In this document: positions 47,023 to 55,353 of the stretch, piece by piece
Layout of the letters: the number at the start of each line of letters is the position of its first letter
Position numbering within the stretch: position 1 is the stretch's first letter
DNA from: Pyruvatibacter sp. HU-CL02332
GTDB taxonomy: Bacteria; Pseudomonadota; Alphaproteobacteria; CGMCC-115125
NCBI RefSeq assembly: GCF_040362765.1
Contig: NZ_BAABWK010000001.1
Location: forward strand, 1,403,501 to 1,467,500
Direction of reading: 5' to 3'
Length of the DNA stretch: 64,000 nt
Program-made: the position numbers and the translations under genes
The notes under the pieces: generated by a model
Database searches by the model: none
Told to the model about the DNA's origin: nothing
What the model saw: the letters and a program-made list of their open reading frames with translations, nothing else

Positions 47023-47787
47023 CTATTTGACCGGGGTGTCTGCTTCCGGTGCTTCCACAGCATCATCAACAGCCTTCTGCCATCCTGACCGCTTCAGCGC
47101 CCGGCGAACCCACCAGGCAAAGACGATCCACAGCACGATGATACCCGCCATCAGGGCCAGGTCCATTGGATCACGGCTGGCGAGGAAGTCACCAAGGCTC
47201 GCACCCACATAGGCGACCACCGCCACCTTGGGGATGGTGCCAAGTCCCGTCCCAATGAGGAATTTGGCAAAGCTCACATGGCTGGCACCGAACGCCATGT
47301 TGAGAATGACGAAGGGCATGGTCGGCACGACGCGGCTGACAGCACTGGCCAGAATGCCATGGCGTCCAAGCGCCTCACTGATTGAATTGACGCGCACACC
47401 GGCAAACCGCCTCAGTGCCTGCGCGCCTGAGAAGTGCCCGGCCCAGTAAAAGACCGACGAACTGACAAGTGTCGCGCCCCACGCATAGGCAAAGCCAAGC
47501 CACGGACCGAAAACGACAATGGCCGCGGCTTGCAAAAGGAATTGTGGCGCGCCGAGTGCACCAAGCCCCACATAAACCAGAACAACCGCAAGCGGCGCGA
47601 GGATGGGATCATCCACACTGGCAATCATCGACGCGACATCGCCCTCGCCTTCAAGAGCAAGCCAGGCGCTGCCGAACAGAATGAGTGTGAGCGCTGTGCC
47701 GAACGCAAAGAACGCAAGGCCGATGACCATGACGGCCCGGCTGTCGAGCGCCCTCAACCGCGCCTTGATGCGTTCAGCAAGTGGCAT
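47023..47787 (-). CDS. TVP38/TMEM64 (DedA-like) membrane protein
   Basis: The 254-residue protein has about six membrane segments. The SNARE-associated domain pattern is ALGAPQFLLQAAAIVVFGPWLGFAYAWGATLVSSSVFYWAGHF, then RVVPTMPFVILNMAFGASHVSFAKFLIGTGLGTIPK. Relatives act in membrane homeostasis and some are lipid scramblases or flippases for carrier lipids. It follows the GT2 gene by 18 bases on the same strand, which suits a role with a polyprenyl-linked sugar. Confidence 0.9.
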   Translation of the reverse strand: MPLAERIKARLRALDSRAVMVIGLAFFAFGTALTLILFGSAWLALEGEGDVASMIASVDDPILAPLAVVLVYVGLGALGAPQFLLQAAAIVVFGPWLGFAYAWGATLVSSSVFYWAGHFSGAQALRRFAGVRVNSISEALGRHGILASAVSRVVPTMPFVILNMAFGASHVSFAKFLIGTGLGTIPKVAVVAYVGASLGDFLASRDPMDLALMAGIIVLWIVFAWWVRRALKRSGWQKAVDDAVEAPEADTPVK

Positions 47788-47805
47788 GGTCTGCCAGAAC
47801 TCCGG

Positions 47806-48576
47806 TTAGTCCGCTTGGTGACTGTCGTGGATGGTGTCGGGCCGGGAGATACGCCGCTGCAGCCACATGACGCCCGCAATATCAAAAATGCTGACGAACA
47901 GTCGGTCGAGCGTGCCGTATTTCGACGTGCCGTGCTCACGAAAGCGATGCTGCACATCATGGTTGATCACACGGTACCCATGCCGCTGCATGAGCGCCGG
48001 CAGGAACCGGTGCATGTGATTGAAATAGGGCAGCTCCATAAAGGCGTCGCGCGGAAACAGCTTGAGGCCACAGCCCGTGTCCGGCGTATCGTCCTTGAGA
48101 AGGCGGGCACGAATACGGTTGGCCCAGCGCGACGACACACGCTTGATCCACACATCGCGCCGCTTCATCCGGCGACCGGCGACCATCAGGTCTTCAGCAC
48201 CTTCGAGCCTGCCCCACATGGCCGGAATGTCAGCCGGCACGTTCTGCCCGTCCCCATCCAGGGTCACGATCATCCGGCCCCGGGCGTAGCGTACGCCGGT
48301 GGCCACAGCACGGCTTTGGCCACAGCTGTTGGAATGAGTGATGATTCGCAGCGCCGGAAACGCCTGCTGCGTCTCTTTGAGCTTTTGCGGGGTCACATCG
48401 TCAGAGCCGTCATCCACATAGACGATCTCGTAATCTGCCCCGGTTTCGCGCAGGGCAGCATCGATTTCAGTCACCAGCGGAAGGATGTTTTCTGCCTCGT
48501 TCTTGACCGGCACAACGGCCGAAATCGCGAGGCTTTCAGGCGTAGTGGCCACAGGCGTGGGCTCCCCAGAAGGCAT
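47806..48576 (-). CDS. Glycosyltransferase family 2 (dolichol-phosphate-mannose-synthase-like)
   Basis: The 256-residue protein is a GT-A fold glycosyltransferase: AVVPVKNEAENILPLVTEID, YEIVYVDDGSDD, the metal motif in LDGDGQN, and DTGCGLKLFPRDAF. No C-terminal membrane helices are seen, so it is likely membrane-associated through substrate only. It should add a sugar to a polyprenyl phosphate. It forms a pair with the TVP38-type gene. Confidence 0.9.
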   Translation of the reverse strand: MPSGEPTPVATTPESLAISAVVPVKNEAENILPLVTEIDAALRETGADYEIVYVDDGSDDVTPQKLKETQQAFPALRIITHSNSCGQSRAVATGVRYARGRMIVTLDGDGQNVPADIPAMWGRLEGAEDLMVAGRRMKRRDVWIKRVSSRWANRIRARLLKDDTPDTGCGLKLFPRDAFMELPYFNHMHRFLPALMQRHGYRVINHDVQHRFREHGTSKYGTLDRLFVSIFDIAGVMWLQRRISRPDTIHDSHQAD

Positions 48577-48673
48577 GCAGTCTTATCCGAAAGGGCCTCT
48601 TAGCACATTAGCGGCCCAAAGCACGCTTTTTGCGCAGGTTGAGGTAAATGGCAGCTGGCGGGTCTGACGTGGC

Positions 48674-49435
48674 CTAGGTCGGGATAAAGATGAAGTTGAA
48701 GACGTAGTTGGCCTTGCCGTCCGCTGACCTGTGGTGCACCTCAGGGTCAAAATGCGTAAGCGAGGTCAATTGGCCACGCCGCATGAAAAACCCCTGAAAG
48801 CCCATCTCACCGATCTCGCCCAGCATGTCCTCAATCGGCTCGCCCGTATGTGCCTCTTCCAGCTCGATGAGCAGGTTGGGCCGCTCGCGCTTCAAGGTTT
48901 CCCGCGCCCCGGCAATCACCGGTGCCTCAAAGCCTTCAACATCGATCTTGATGAACCCGATATTGCGCAGATCATAGCTGTCCAGCGTGCGCGTCTGCAC
49001 CGTGACTTCCCCATGGGGAATATCCGCCTTGCGTGTGGACAGTGACCCGCCCTGATTGGAGTAGCCCTTGCGGCGCTGGGGAATGAACAGCCCTGCATCG
49101 CCGTCGCTGTCTGACAGGCCCACCGCATAGCTCGTGGCATTCTTCGGCAGCACCCGGTTCAGGATACCCAGCATCTTGGGGTTGGGCTCAAAGGCATGAA
49201 CATGCTGCGCCGTGCGCGCCATCCACCATGTGTAGACACCGCGATTGGCCCCGATATCAATCGCGTCCTTATCGCGGGCACACAGATATGGCACGAGACC
49301 AAATTCCGGCTCGCCCTTGCGCAGTTCGCGATTGACCCGCCTGCGGATATCAACCGACGGCGGAACCAGCGCCAGCTTCACCCGCTCGGTCAGATCCGTT
49401 GGTGGTGTCCAGTCGGACGTATTGTTCGCACTCAT
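48674..49435 (-). CDS. FkbM family methyltransferase
   Basis: The 253-residue protein has a SAM-binding FkbM core: DAIDIGANRGVYTWWMARTAQHVHAFEPNPKML as motif I and IGFIKIDVEGFEAPVIAGARETLKRERPNLLIELEE as the later motif. FkbM-type enzymes methylate sugars, lipids or polyketides at hydroxyls; the acceptor is unknown. Its start overlaps the MFS gene stop on the opposite side of the message (ATGA), but the MFS gene is downstream-to-upstream in map order: MFS first, then FkbM. Confidence 0.9.
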   Translation of the reverse strand: MSANNTSDWTPPTDLTERVKLALVPPSVDIRRRVNRELRKGEPEFGLVPYLCARDKDAIDIGANRGVYTWWMARTAQHVHAFEPNPKMLGILNRVLPKNATSYAVGLSDSDGDAGLFIPQRRKGYSNQGGSLSTRKADIPHGEVTVQTRTLDSYDLRNIGFIKIDVEGFEAPVIAGARETLKRERPNLLIELEEAHTGEPIEDMLGEIGEMGFQGFFMRRGQLTSLTHFDPEVHHRSADGKANYVFNFIFIPT

Positions 49436-50733
49436 GCCTGCTGCACCTCTTCAAGGCCACCGGCAACCACTGCCGCGCCCGCGCACATGACTGCGAATAC
49501 AGCAATCACCACCCATGTGCCAGCCAGTGACGCCAAGGCACCAAACACAGCCGCGAGCATCAGCAGCCCGCCCACAATCGTGTTCGACAGGGCTGTATAG
49601 GCTGCCCTGTTATCGCCGGACCCCATATCGACAATGTGCGTAGACCGCCCAAGGCGTACACCCTTGTAGGCAATCATCAGTACAAAGAGGACCACGGCCA
49701 TGGCATAGGCCAGAACCCATGTTGGCGCCAGAAAGGTAACGCTCAGGGCCAGCACCATGGAGACGCAGCCAAGCATGCCGGAGTAAATCAGCACCCGCCG
49801 CGACGAGCGGTCAGACAGGCGGCCCCAGAAGTACGAACTGACGACAGACGCCAGGCCCGAGGCAACAATGAAGGGGCCAAGCTGTGAGAGATCCGTGCCA
49901 CCGCGCTGCGCCACAATGGTGACCAGATAAGGCGGCGCCAGGCCGGTAGCAATCAGCAGTCCGCGCGTCGCAATGAAACGTTGCAACTGCCTGTCTTCGC
50001 GCAGAAGGGACAGCTGGGACATGGCGGTAGAAAACGCGTTGCCGCCCCCTTCTGTTGCGCCCGGCTCCTCACGCAGGGTGAGAAACACCACAGCCGCCAC
50101 GGTCCAGCAGCCGCCTGCAATAAAGAGTGCGGCAGACACCACCTCAACAGAACGCGTGAGAACATCAAACGAGAGCGCCAGCCCAAACGCCAGCACCACA
50201 AAAGCGGCAATACTGTCCGCCGTGCCGGTGGTCGTGCCGCGCTTGGCCTTGGAAACGGTTTTGCCCAGCACGTCCTTGTACGCGACGGAGGCGACCGACC
50301 GCGACAGGGCAAAAACGGCAAGCAGGCAGACAACAATCCACCCCACCATCGCACCATCAAAGATCAGCACCACGGCACCCATGGCAGCAACGCACACGCC
50401 CTGGATCAGGCTGGAAATTGCCCACGCCCATTTGCGCACCGGCAGCGCACGGATGGCTCCAGCGGCAAACAGCTGCGGCACCAGCGCCCCCGCCTCACGC
50501 AATGGGACCAGCAGGCCAATGAGAAACGCCGGTGCGCCAAGCGCGTTGAGCACCCACGCAAGAATGAGTTTGGGGTCAGACAGGCCGTCCCCCGCTTTGG
50601 TCGCGGCCAGGCTTATGAGGTGAGCAGAGACGTTTTCCGGCTGTGCATTGCACGCACTTTCAGGGATGTCGCGGCAGACCCGGCCTTCGTCATCGCCGAA
50701 AAGCGCGTCATATGCCGTGTTGTGCAAAGCCAA
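49432..50733 (-). CDS. Major facilitator superfamily transporter
   Basis: The 433-residue protein has about twelve membrane helices after a 60-residue polar N-terminus. Helix-rich segments include LILAWVLNALGAPAFLIGLLVPLREAGALVPQLFAAGAIRALPVRKW and VASGLASVVSSYFWGRLSDRSSRRVLIYSGMLG, the latter an MFS loop motif. The substrate is not predictable. Its stop overlaps the FkbM start (ATGA), so a link with a methylated product is possible. Confidence 0.85.
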   Translation of the reverse strand: MALHNTAYDALFGDDEGRVCRDIPESACNAQPENVSAHLISLAATKAGDGLSDPKLILAWVLNALGAPAFLIGLLVPLREAGALVPQLFAAGAIRALPVRKWAWAISSLIQGVCVAAMGAVVLIFDGAMVGWIVVCLLAVFALSRSVASVAYKDVLGKTVSKAKRGTTTGTADSIAAFVVLAFGLALSFDVLTRSVEVVSAALFIAGGCWTVAAVVFLTLREEPGATEGGGNAFSTAMSQLSLLREDRQLQRFIATRGLLIATGLAPPYLVTIVAQRGGTDLSQLGPFIVASGLASVVSSYFWGRLSDRSSRRVLIYSGMLGCVSMVLALSVTFLAPTWVLAYAMAVVLFVLMIAYKGVRLGRSTHIVDMGSGDNRAAYTALSNTIVGGLLMLAAVFGALASLAGTWVVIAVFAVMCAGAAVVAGGLEEVQQA

Positions 50734-50868
50734 ATCAAACGTCTCCAGTGGTCTTGAGTAATCTCATGTCGAAGTTTCGCAGGCCAGAAACCACCGCAGC
50801 ACCCCGATTTCAAGGCTGACAGCCCGCCAGCCTTAATCACAGGCACTTTTCCCCTTGCGGACCAATTG

Positions 50869-50902
50869 AATGCGGAGTTACGCTACGCATTAAGTGAATG
50901 CG
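50869..50902. promoter_or_regulatory. AATGCG half-site cluster upstream of CYP153 genes
   Basis: AATGCG (50869-50874) and CGCATT (50886-50891) are inverted with an 11-base spacer, and a third AATGCG follows at 50897-50902. They lie 47-80 bases before the first P450 start, close to a weak promoter (TTGCGG, 17 bases). They may bind a substrate-responsive regulator. Confidence 0.4.
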
Positions 50903-50948
50903 CAGCGCCAGACCCAAAATGCTGCCACGCTTTGGAGGGACAAGACCA

Positions 50949-52208
50949 ATGAGCCAGGCTTTCAAGCACACGCCACCGGCCACACAGCCGCTGACCAGCA
51001 AGACCAATGTTGCCGATCCGGCATTGTGGGAGAGCTACAGCTACTTCCCGATCTTCGAGCAAATGCGTCAGGAAGACCCGGTACATTACTGCGCGGAGAG
51101 CAATTACGGCCCCTATTGGTCCGTCACCCGCTACGACGACATCATGGCGGTGGATACCAACCACCATGTCTATTCGTCAGACGCACATCTGGGCGGCATC
51201 ATCATCGATGATGGCATTCAGAATGACCCGGAGAACGACTTCAAGGCGGTGAACTTCATCGCCATGGACAAGCCGAAACACGACGAGCAACGAAAATCGG
51301 TGAACGGCATCACCAACCCCAACAATCTCCAGCATTTTGGCGACATCATCCGCAAGCGCACGTCGAACTTGCTGGACGACCTGCCGGTAGGCGAGGAATT
51401 CGACTGGGTGTCGACCGTGTCCATCGAATTGACGACACAGATGCTCGCCACCATGTTCGATTTCCCTTTCGAAGACCGCCACAAGCTCACGCGCTGGTCT
51501 GATGTATCCACTGCGGAGCCAGGGTCAGGCATCGTTGAAACCCAGCAGCAGCGCATCGACGAGCTGATGGAGATGGCCGCCTATTTCAGCGACCTGCAAC
51601 AAAGCCGCAAGGACAAGCCGGACAACATCGACCTGCTCACCATGATGACCCACAGCCCGGCCATGGCGAACATGCCACCGGAAGAGTTTCTGGGAAATCT
51701 CTCCCTACTCATCGTTGGCGGCAACGACACAACCCGCAATTCCATGACCGGCGGCGTGTTCGGTTTCAGCCTGTTCCCGGACCAATGGGACAAGATGGTC
51801 GCCGACCCCTCGCTCATCGACAACGCGGTCGCTGAAATCATCCGCTGGCAGACCCCCCTTGCCCATATGCGCCGTACCGCCCTGGAGGACGCGATCCTCG
51901 GCGGCAAACAGATTCGCAAGGGCGACAAGGTGGTGATGTGGTACGCCTCGGGCAACCGGGACACAGCCATCTTTGATGACCCGGACAAGATCATCATCGA
52001 CCGCAAGAATGCGCGCCGCCATCTGTCATTTGGCTTCGGCATCCATCGCTGCATGGGCAACCGCATCGGTGAATTGCAGCTGCGCATTTTGTGGGAAGAA
52101 GTTCTCAAGCGCTTCTCCCGCATCGAAGTGACCGGTGAGCCGGCGCTTACAAACTCAAACTTCGTCAAGGGCTACACGTCCCTGCCCGTCAAGTTGCATG
52201 CACTCTAG
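50949..52208 (+). CDS. CYP153-type cytochrome P450 (first copy)
   Basis: The 419-residue soluble P450 has the I-helix motif GGNDTTRNSM, the ExxR motif EIIRW, and the heme loop FGFGIHRCMGNR with ligand Cys368. GGNDTTRNSM and HLSFGFGIHRCMGNRIGELQLRILWEE are typical of CYP153, the bacterial family that hydroxylates terminal carbons of medium-chain alkanes and fatty acids. GGAGGGA 8 bases upstream fixes the ATG at 50949. The ferredoxin and ferredoxin reductase that CYP153 enzymes need are not in the window. Confidence 0.92.
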   Translation: MSQAFKHTPPATQPLTSKTNVADPALWESYSYFPIFEQMRQEDPVHYCAESNYGPYWSVTRYDDIMAVDTNHHVYSSDAHLGGIIIDDGIQNDPENDFKAVNFIAMDKPKHDEQRKSVNGITNPNNLQHFGDIIRKRTSNLLDDLPVGEEFDWVSTVSIELTTQMLATMFDFPFEDRHKLTRWSDVSTAEPGSGIVETQQQRIDELMEMAAYFSDLQQSRKDKPDNIDLLTMMTHSPAMANMPPEEFLGNLSLLIVGGNDTTRNSMTGGVFGFSLFPDQWDKMVADPSLIDNAVAEIIRWQTPLAHMRRTALEDAILGGKQIRKGDKVVMWYASGNRDTAIFDDPDKIIIDRKNARRHLSFGFGIHRCMGNRIGELQLRILWEEVLKRFSRIEVTGEPALTNSNFVKGYTSLPVKLHAL

Positions 52209-52220
52209 GAGGTCATCCCG

Positions 52221-53480
52221 ATGAGTCAGGCTTTTACCTATACGCCCACATCCGATGTGGAACTCAGCAGTGCCACAAACATTGCTGATCCAGATATCTG
52301 GTCAAACTATGAGTACTTCCCGATCTTTGAAAAGATGCGGAACGAAGAACCGGTGCATTATTGTGCGGATAGCACCTACGGGCCGTACTGGTCTGTCACC
52401 CGCTATGAAGACATCATGGCGGTAGACACCAACCACCACGTCTATTCGTCAGAAGCAGACTTCGGCGGGATCGTCATCGACGACCGGATCGCCATTGATC
52501 CGGAAACCAACTACAAGTCCGCCAGCTTCATCTCGATGGACCAGCCCAAGCACGACGACCAGCGCAAGTCCGTAAACGGCATCACCAACCCGAACAACCT
52601 TCAGCATTTCGGCGATATTATCCGAACACGAACGGTAAACCTGTTGGACAGCCTGCCGGTCGGCGAAGAGTTTGACTGGGTGCCGACAGTCTCCATCGAG
52701 CTGACGACCCAGATGCTGGCCACGCTGTTTGATTTCCCATTTGAAGATCGTCACAAGCTGACGCGTTGGTCTGACGTGATCACCGCGGAACCTGAGTCTG
52801 ACATCGTCGAGAACCAGGAAGCCCGCGTTGCAGAACTCAACGAGATGGCCGCGTATTTCGTGGAGCTTCAGAAAAGCCGGATCGACAAGCCGGACAGCAT
52901 TGATCTTCTGACCATGATGACCCACAGCCCGGCCATGGCGAAAATGCCGCCGGAAGAATTCATGGGCAATCTGGCGCTGCTCATTGTGGGCGGCAACGAC
53001 ACCACCAGAAACTCGATGACAGGCAGCATCTTCGGCATGCACCTGTTCCCCAACGAGTTTAAGAAGATGGTGGCGGACCCTTCTCTCATCGACAATGCAG
53101 TCGCTGAAATCATCCGCTGGCAGACACCCCTGTCGCATATGCGGCGCACCGCCTTGCAGGATGCTGTGCTGGGCGGCAAGCAGATCCGCAAGGGTGACAA
53201 GGTCGTGATGTGGTACGCGTCCGGCAACCGCGACACAGCGATCTTTGATGATCCCGACAGCATCATCATCGACCGCAAGAATGCGCGCCGTCATCTGTCG
53301 TTTGGCTTTGGCATTCACCGCTGCATGGGCAACCGCATCGGTGAGCTTCAGTTGCGCATTTTGTGGGAGGAAATCCTCAAGCGCTTCTCCCGCGTGGAAG
53401 TCACCGGCGAACCGGTGCTGACGCATTCCAACTTCGTCAAGGGATACGCATCCCTGCCAGTTAAACTGCACGCCCTCTAG
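52221..53480 (+). CDS. CYP153-type cytochrome P450 (second copy)
   Basis: The 419-residue protein has the same length, motifs and heme ligand position (Cys368) as the first copy, with long identical runs such as SGNRDTAIFDDPD, so a tandem duplication is clear. Differences concentrate in the N-terminal 20 residues, around residues 75-100 (AHLGGIIIDDGIQ against ADFGGIVIDDRIA) and residues 190-215, the latter near the expected F/G substrate region. AGGAGGT 8 bases upstream is a strong ribosome site. A strong terminator follows. Confidence 0.92.
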   Translation: MSQAFTYTPTSDVELSSATNIADPDIWSNYEYFPIFEKMRNEEPVHYCADSTYGPYWSVTRYEDIMAVDTNHHVYSSEADFGGIVIDDRIAIDPETNYKSASFISMDQPKHDDQRKSVNGITNPNNLQHFGDIIRTRTVNLLDSLPVGEEFDWVPTVSIELTTQMLATLFDFPFEDRHKLTRWSDVITAEPESDIVENQEARVAELNEMAAYFVELQKSRIDKPDSIDLLTMMTHSPAMAKMPPEEFMGNLALLIVGGNDTTRNSMTGSIFGMHLFPNEFKKMVADPSLIDNAVAEIIRWQTPLSHMRRTALQDAVLGGKQIRKGDKVVMWYASGNRDTAIFDDPDSIIIDRKNARRHLSFGFGIHRCMGNRIGELQLRILWEEILKRFSRVEVTGEPVLTHSNFVKGYASLPVKLHAL

Positions 53481-53505
53481 ACGCAGCATATACGTGCAGT
53501 GGCAG

Positions 53506-53539
53506 CACCCGGTCCTCACAAGGTGAGGCCGGGTGTTTT
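53506..53539 (+). terminator. Intrinsic terminator of the CYP153 operon
   Basis: CACCCGG-(t)-CCTCAC and GTGAGG-CCGGGTG form a 13-bp stem with one bulged T and an AAG loop, followed by TTTT. It lies 26 bases after the second P450 stop. Confidence 0.9.
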
Positions 53540-53542
53540 GCG

Positions 53543-54337
53543 TTAGAGCGCTTGCCAGATGATGAAAGCACCGACACACATAACGAGCACCGCAAAGACA
53601 ATGGTGAGCAGATTGCCCGCGTCACCCAGGGCCTTGGAGGCGCGCTGTCCGGCAAACCCGCCCACTACGCCACCTGCAATCATGGCCACGGCAACCGGCC
53701 AGTTCACCAGACCCGAAACCGCATAGTTCGCAGCAGTCGTCGCGCCAAACGCCAGCACGGCAACAAGTGATGTCCCCACGGCGATGCGCATGGGCATGTG
53801 TGTTGCAGCCATCAGCCCCGGCGCGATCAAGAACCCACCGCCAATGCCGAAGAACCCGGCAGCGGTCCCCGCACCAAATCCGAACGGAACAAGACGAGGC
53901 AGAAGCGCGCGCGCGGATTGCAGCGTCAACCGTACATCAGGCTGGTCCTCACTGGACTTGGGCACAATCGTCCAGATGCCAATCAGAATCATGGCACCAC
54001 CGAACGCTGCCAGCAGCAAATCGCCATCTATCGCCTTGCCGAGGCTTGAGCCCGCATAGGCGCCAATGATGCCGGCAATGCTGAAGACAACAGCGCAGCG
54101 CCATTTGACGGTTCCCGCGCGGGCATGAGCAACCAGACCTGAGGCCGCATTGGCCGCGACACCAACGGCGGCCGTGCCAATGGCCATATGCGGGCTGGCC
54201 ACGCCGACCACATAAAGCAGAAGCGGGACAGCGAGGATGGATCCGCCACCGCCCACCAGCCCAAGGACGAAGCCCACAAGCACACCCACACCGCTGGCAA
54301 GCGCCAGCATGCTCGGGTCTGCCAGAAAGACATCCAT
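53543..54337 (-). CDS. TSUP family (TauE/SafE) sulfite exporter-like protein
   Basis: The 264-residue protein has about eight membrane helices with the TSUP pattern GVGVLVGFVLGLVGGGGSILAVPLLLYVVG at the N-terminus and its echo FGFGAGTAAGFFGIGGGFLIAPGLM in the second half. TSUP proteins move sulfite, thiosulfate or sulfonates. Its start overlaps the rhodanese stop by one base (TAATG), placing it in the persulfide operon, where sulfite export fits. Confidence 0.92.
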   Translation of the reverse strand: MDVFLADPSMLALASGVGVLVGFVLGLVGGGGSILAVPLLLYVVGVASPHMAIGTAAVGVAANAASGLVAHARAGTVKWRCAVVFSIAGIIGAYAGSSLGKAIDGDLLLAAFGGAMILIGIWTIVPKSSEDQPDVRLTLQSARALLPRLVPFGFGAGTAAGFFGIGGGFLIAPGLMAATHMPMRIAVGTSLVAVLAFGATTAANYAVSGLVNWPVAVAMIAGGVVGGFAGQRASKALGDAGNLLTIVFAVLVMCVGAFIIWQAL

Positions 54338-54885
54338 TACGCGTTGGCCCCAGCGGTGTCAGAGTCGGACATTTCAGGGGCCCGGTTCCAGGGCATCAAA
54401 GCCAGCAGCCGTGCCATGCCACACCAGCCCGACGCACCGGCAAAGAACAGGCCTGCGCCGACGAAAGCGGACAAGCCAAAGAAGCCGGGCGAAACAAGAT
54501 AGCCAAGCACCACGCCCAGCATCACGAGGCCACCGGCGGTCATCTGAACCTGCCGCATGATCTCAAGCGGAGCGTTGGGTGTTTTCTCAACCGCAAGACC
54601 AGCCTTCTTCCAGGCATCAAGACCACCCTCCAGGACATAGGCCGTGCCGGGGGCCGATGCCGACAGAACGCCCGCAAGGGCCTGCGTGCGGTTGCCGGAA
54701 CGACAATGGAAGATGACATCACCCGAATCGCCCCCAAGCTCAGTGGGCACTTTGGAGGCGGGAATGCAGCGCGATCCGGCAATGCGTTCACGCATATGCT
54801 CATCGCGCTCGCGCACATCAATCAGGCGCGTGCCCTGGGCGACACGCAGCTTTGCGTCTTCTGGGGTAATCGGGTGAAGCGTCAT
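54337..54885 (-). CDS. Rhodanese-DUF2892 membrane sulfurtransferase
   Basis: The 182-residue protein has an N-terminal rhodanese domain (LIDVRERDEHMRERIAGS, active-site Cys61 in FHCRSGNRT) and a C-terminal two-helix DUF2892 membrane part (GGLVMLGVVLGYLV and LSAFVGAGLFFAGASGWCGMARLL). This is the YgaP-type layout. It should carry sulfane sulphur at the inner membrane. It overlaps both neighbours by one to four bases, so the ArsR-rhodanese-TSUP genes are tightly coupled. Confidence 0.93.
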   Translation of the reverse strand: MTLHPITPEDAKLRVAQGTRLIDVRERDEHMRERIAGSRCIPASKVPTELGGDSGDVIFHCRSGNRTQALAGVLSASAPGTAYVLEGGLDAWKKAGLAVEKTPNAPLEIMRQVQMTAGGLVMLGVVLGYLVSPGFFGLSAFVGAGLFFAGASGWCGMARLLALMPWNRAPEMSDSDTAGANA

Positions 54886-55265
54886 GATTTTCGTCCTTTT
54901 CGTACTGGGGAAGCAGTTTCGGTTTCTGGCGGACAGAACATGTCGTGCAACAGCATCACCAGCCGCTCCACGCGGGTATCGCTGATGCGGTAGAGCACCG
55001 ACTGGGCCTCACGCCGCGTTTCGACCATGCCGTCATCACGCAGCAGCGCCAGATGCTGAGACAGGGCCGACTGGGAGAGCCCCACGTCAGACGCAAGCGA
55101 CCCGACCGAAGCCTCCCCCACCTCGATCAATCGACACAGCACCAGCAGACGCCGCTCATTGGACATCGCCTTGATAAAGGCTGCGGCTTCGGCGGCCTTT
55201 GCGGCCATGTCCTGCGCCTGCCCTGTGGCCGGTCGGCCAGCGGGTGCTTTTGTCGCAACGTTCAT
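54882..55265 (-). CDS. bigR: BigR/SqrR-type ArsR family persulfide sensor
   Basis: The 127-residue protein has an ArsR winged helix (LASDVGLSQSALSQHLALLRDDGMVETRREAQSVLYRI) and exactly two cysteines, C44 and C111. They match the pair that forms a polysulfide bridge in BigR and SqrR; metal-binding cysteines of ArsR or SmtB are missing. It should repress the locus until sulfide or persulfide builds up. A perfect AT-rich inverted repeat lies in the divergent gap. Confidence 0.88.
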   Translation of the reverse strand: MNVATKAPAGRPATGQAQDMAAKAAEAAAFIKAMSNERRLLVLCRLIEVGEASVGSLASDVGLSQSALSQHLALLRDDGMVETRREAQSVLYRISDTRVERLVMLLHDMFCPPETETASPVRKGRKS

Positions 55266-55275
55266 TCTGCATCCC

Positions 55276-55316
55276 TATATATTAGATATTGCTAAATTAG
55301 TGTTTCCTAATATATA
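55276..55316. promoter_or_regulatory. BigR-type operator
   Basis: TATATATTAG (55276-55285) and CTAATATATA (55307-55316) are perfect 10-bp arms with a 21-base spacer that contains a further CTAAATTAG. It is the only strongly AT-rich stretch nearby and sits between the ArsR gene and the hydrolase gene. Confidence 0.75.
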
Positions 55317-55353
55317 TGTCAAGCAACATGACCTCGAGAATGTGGAGAGCAGC

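Noticed and set aside
47434-48603. 389-residue open frame on the plus strand
   Set aside because: It is antisense to the TVP38 and GT2 genes, both of which have clear motifs.
52449-53579. 376-residue open frame on the minus strand
   Set aside because: It is antisense to the second CYP153 gene, crosses the terminator and has no motif.
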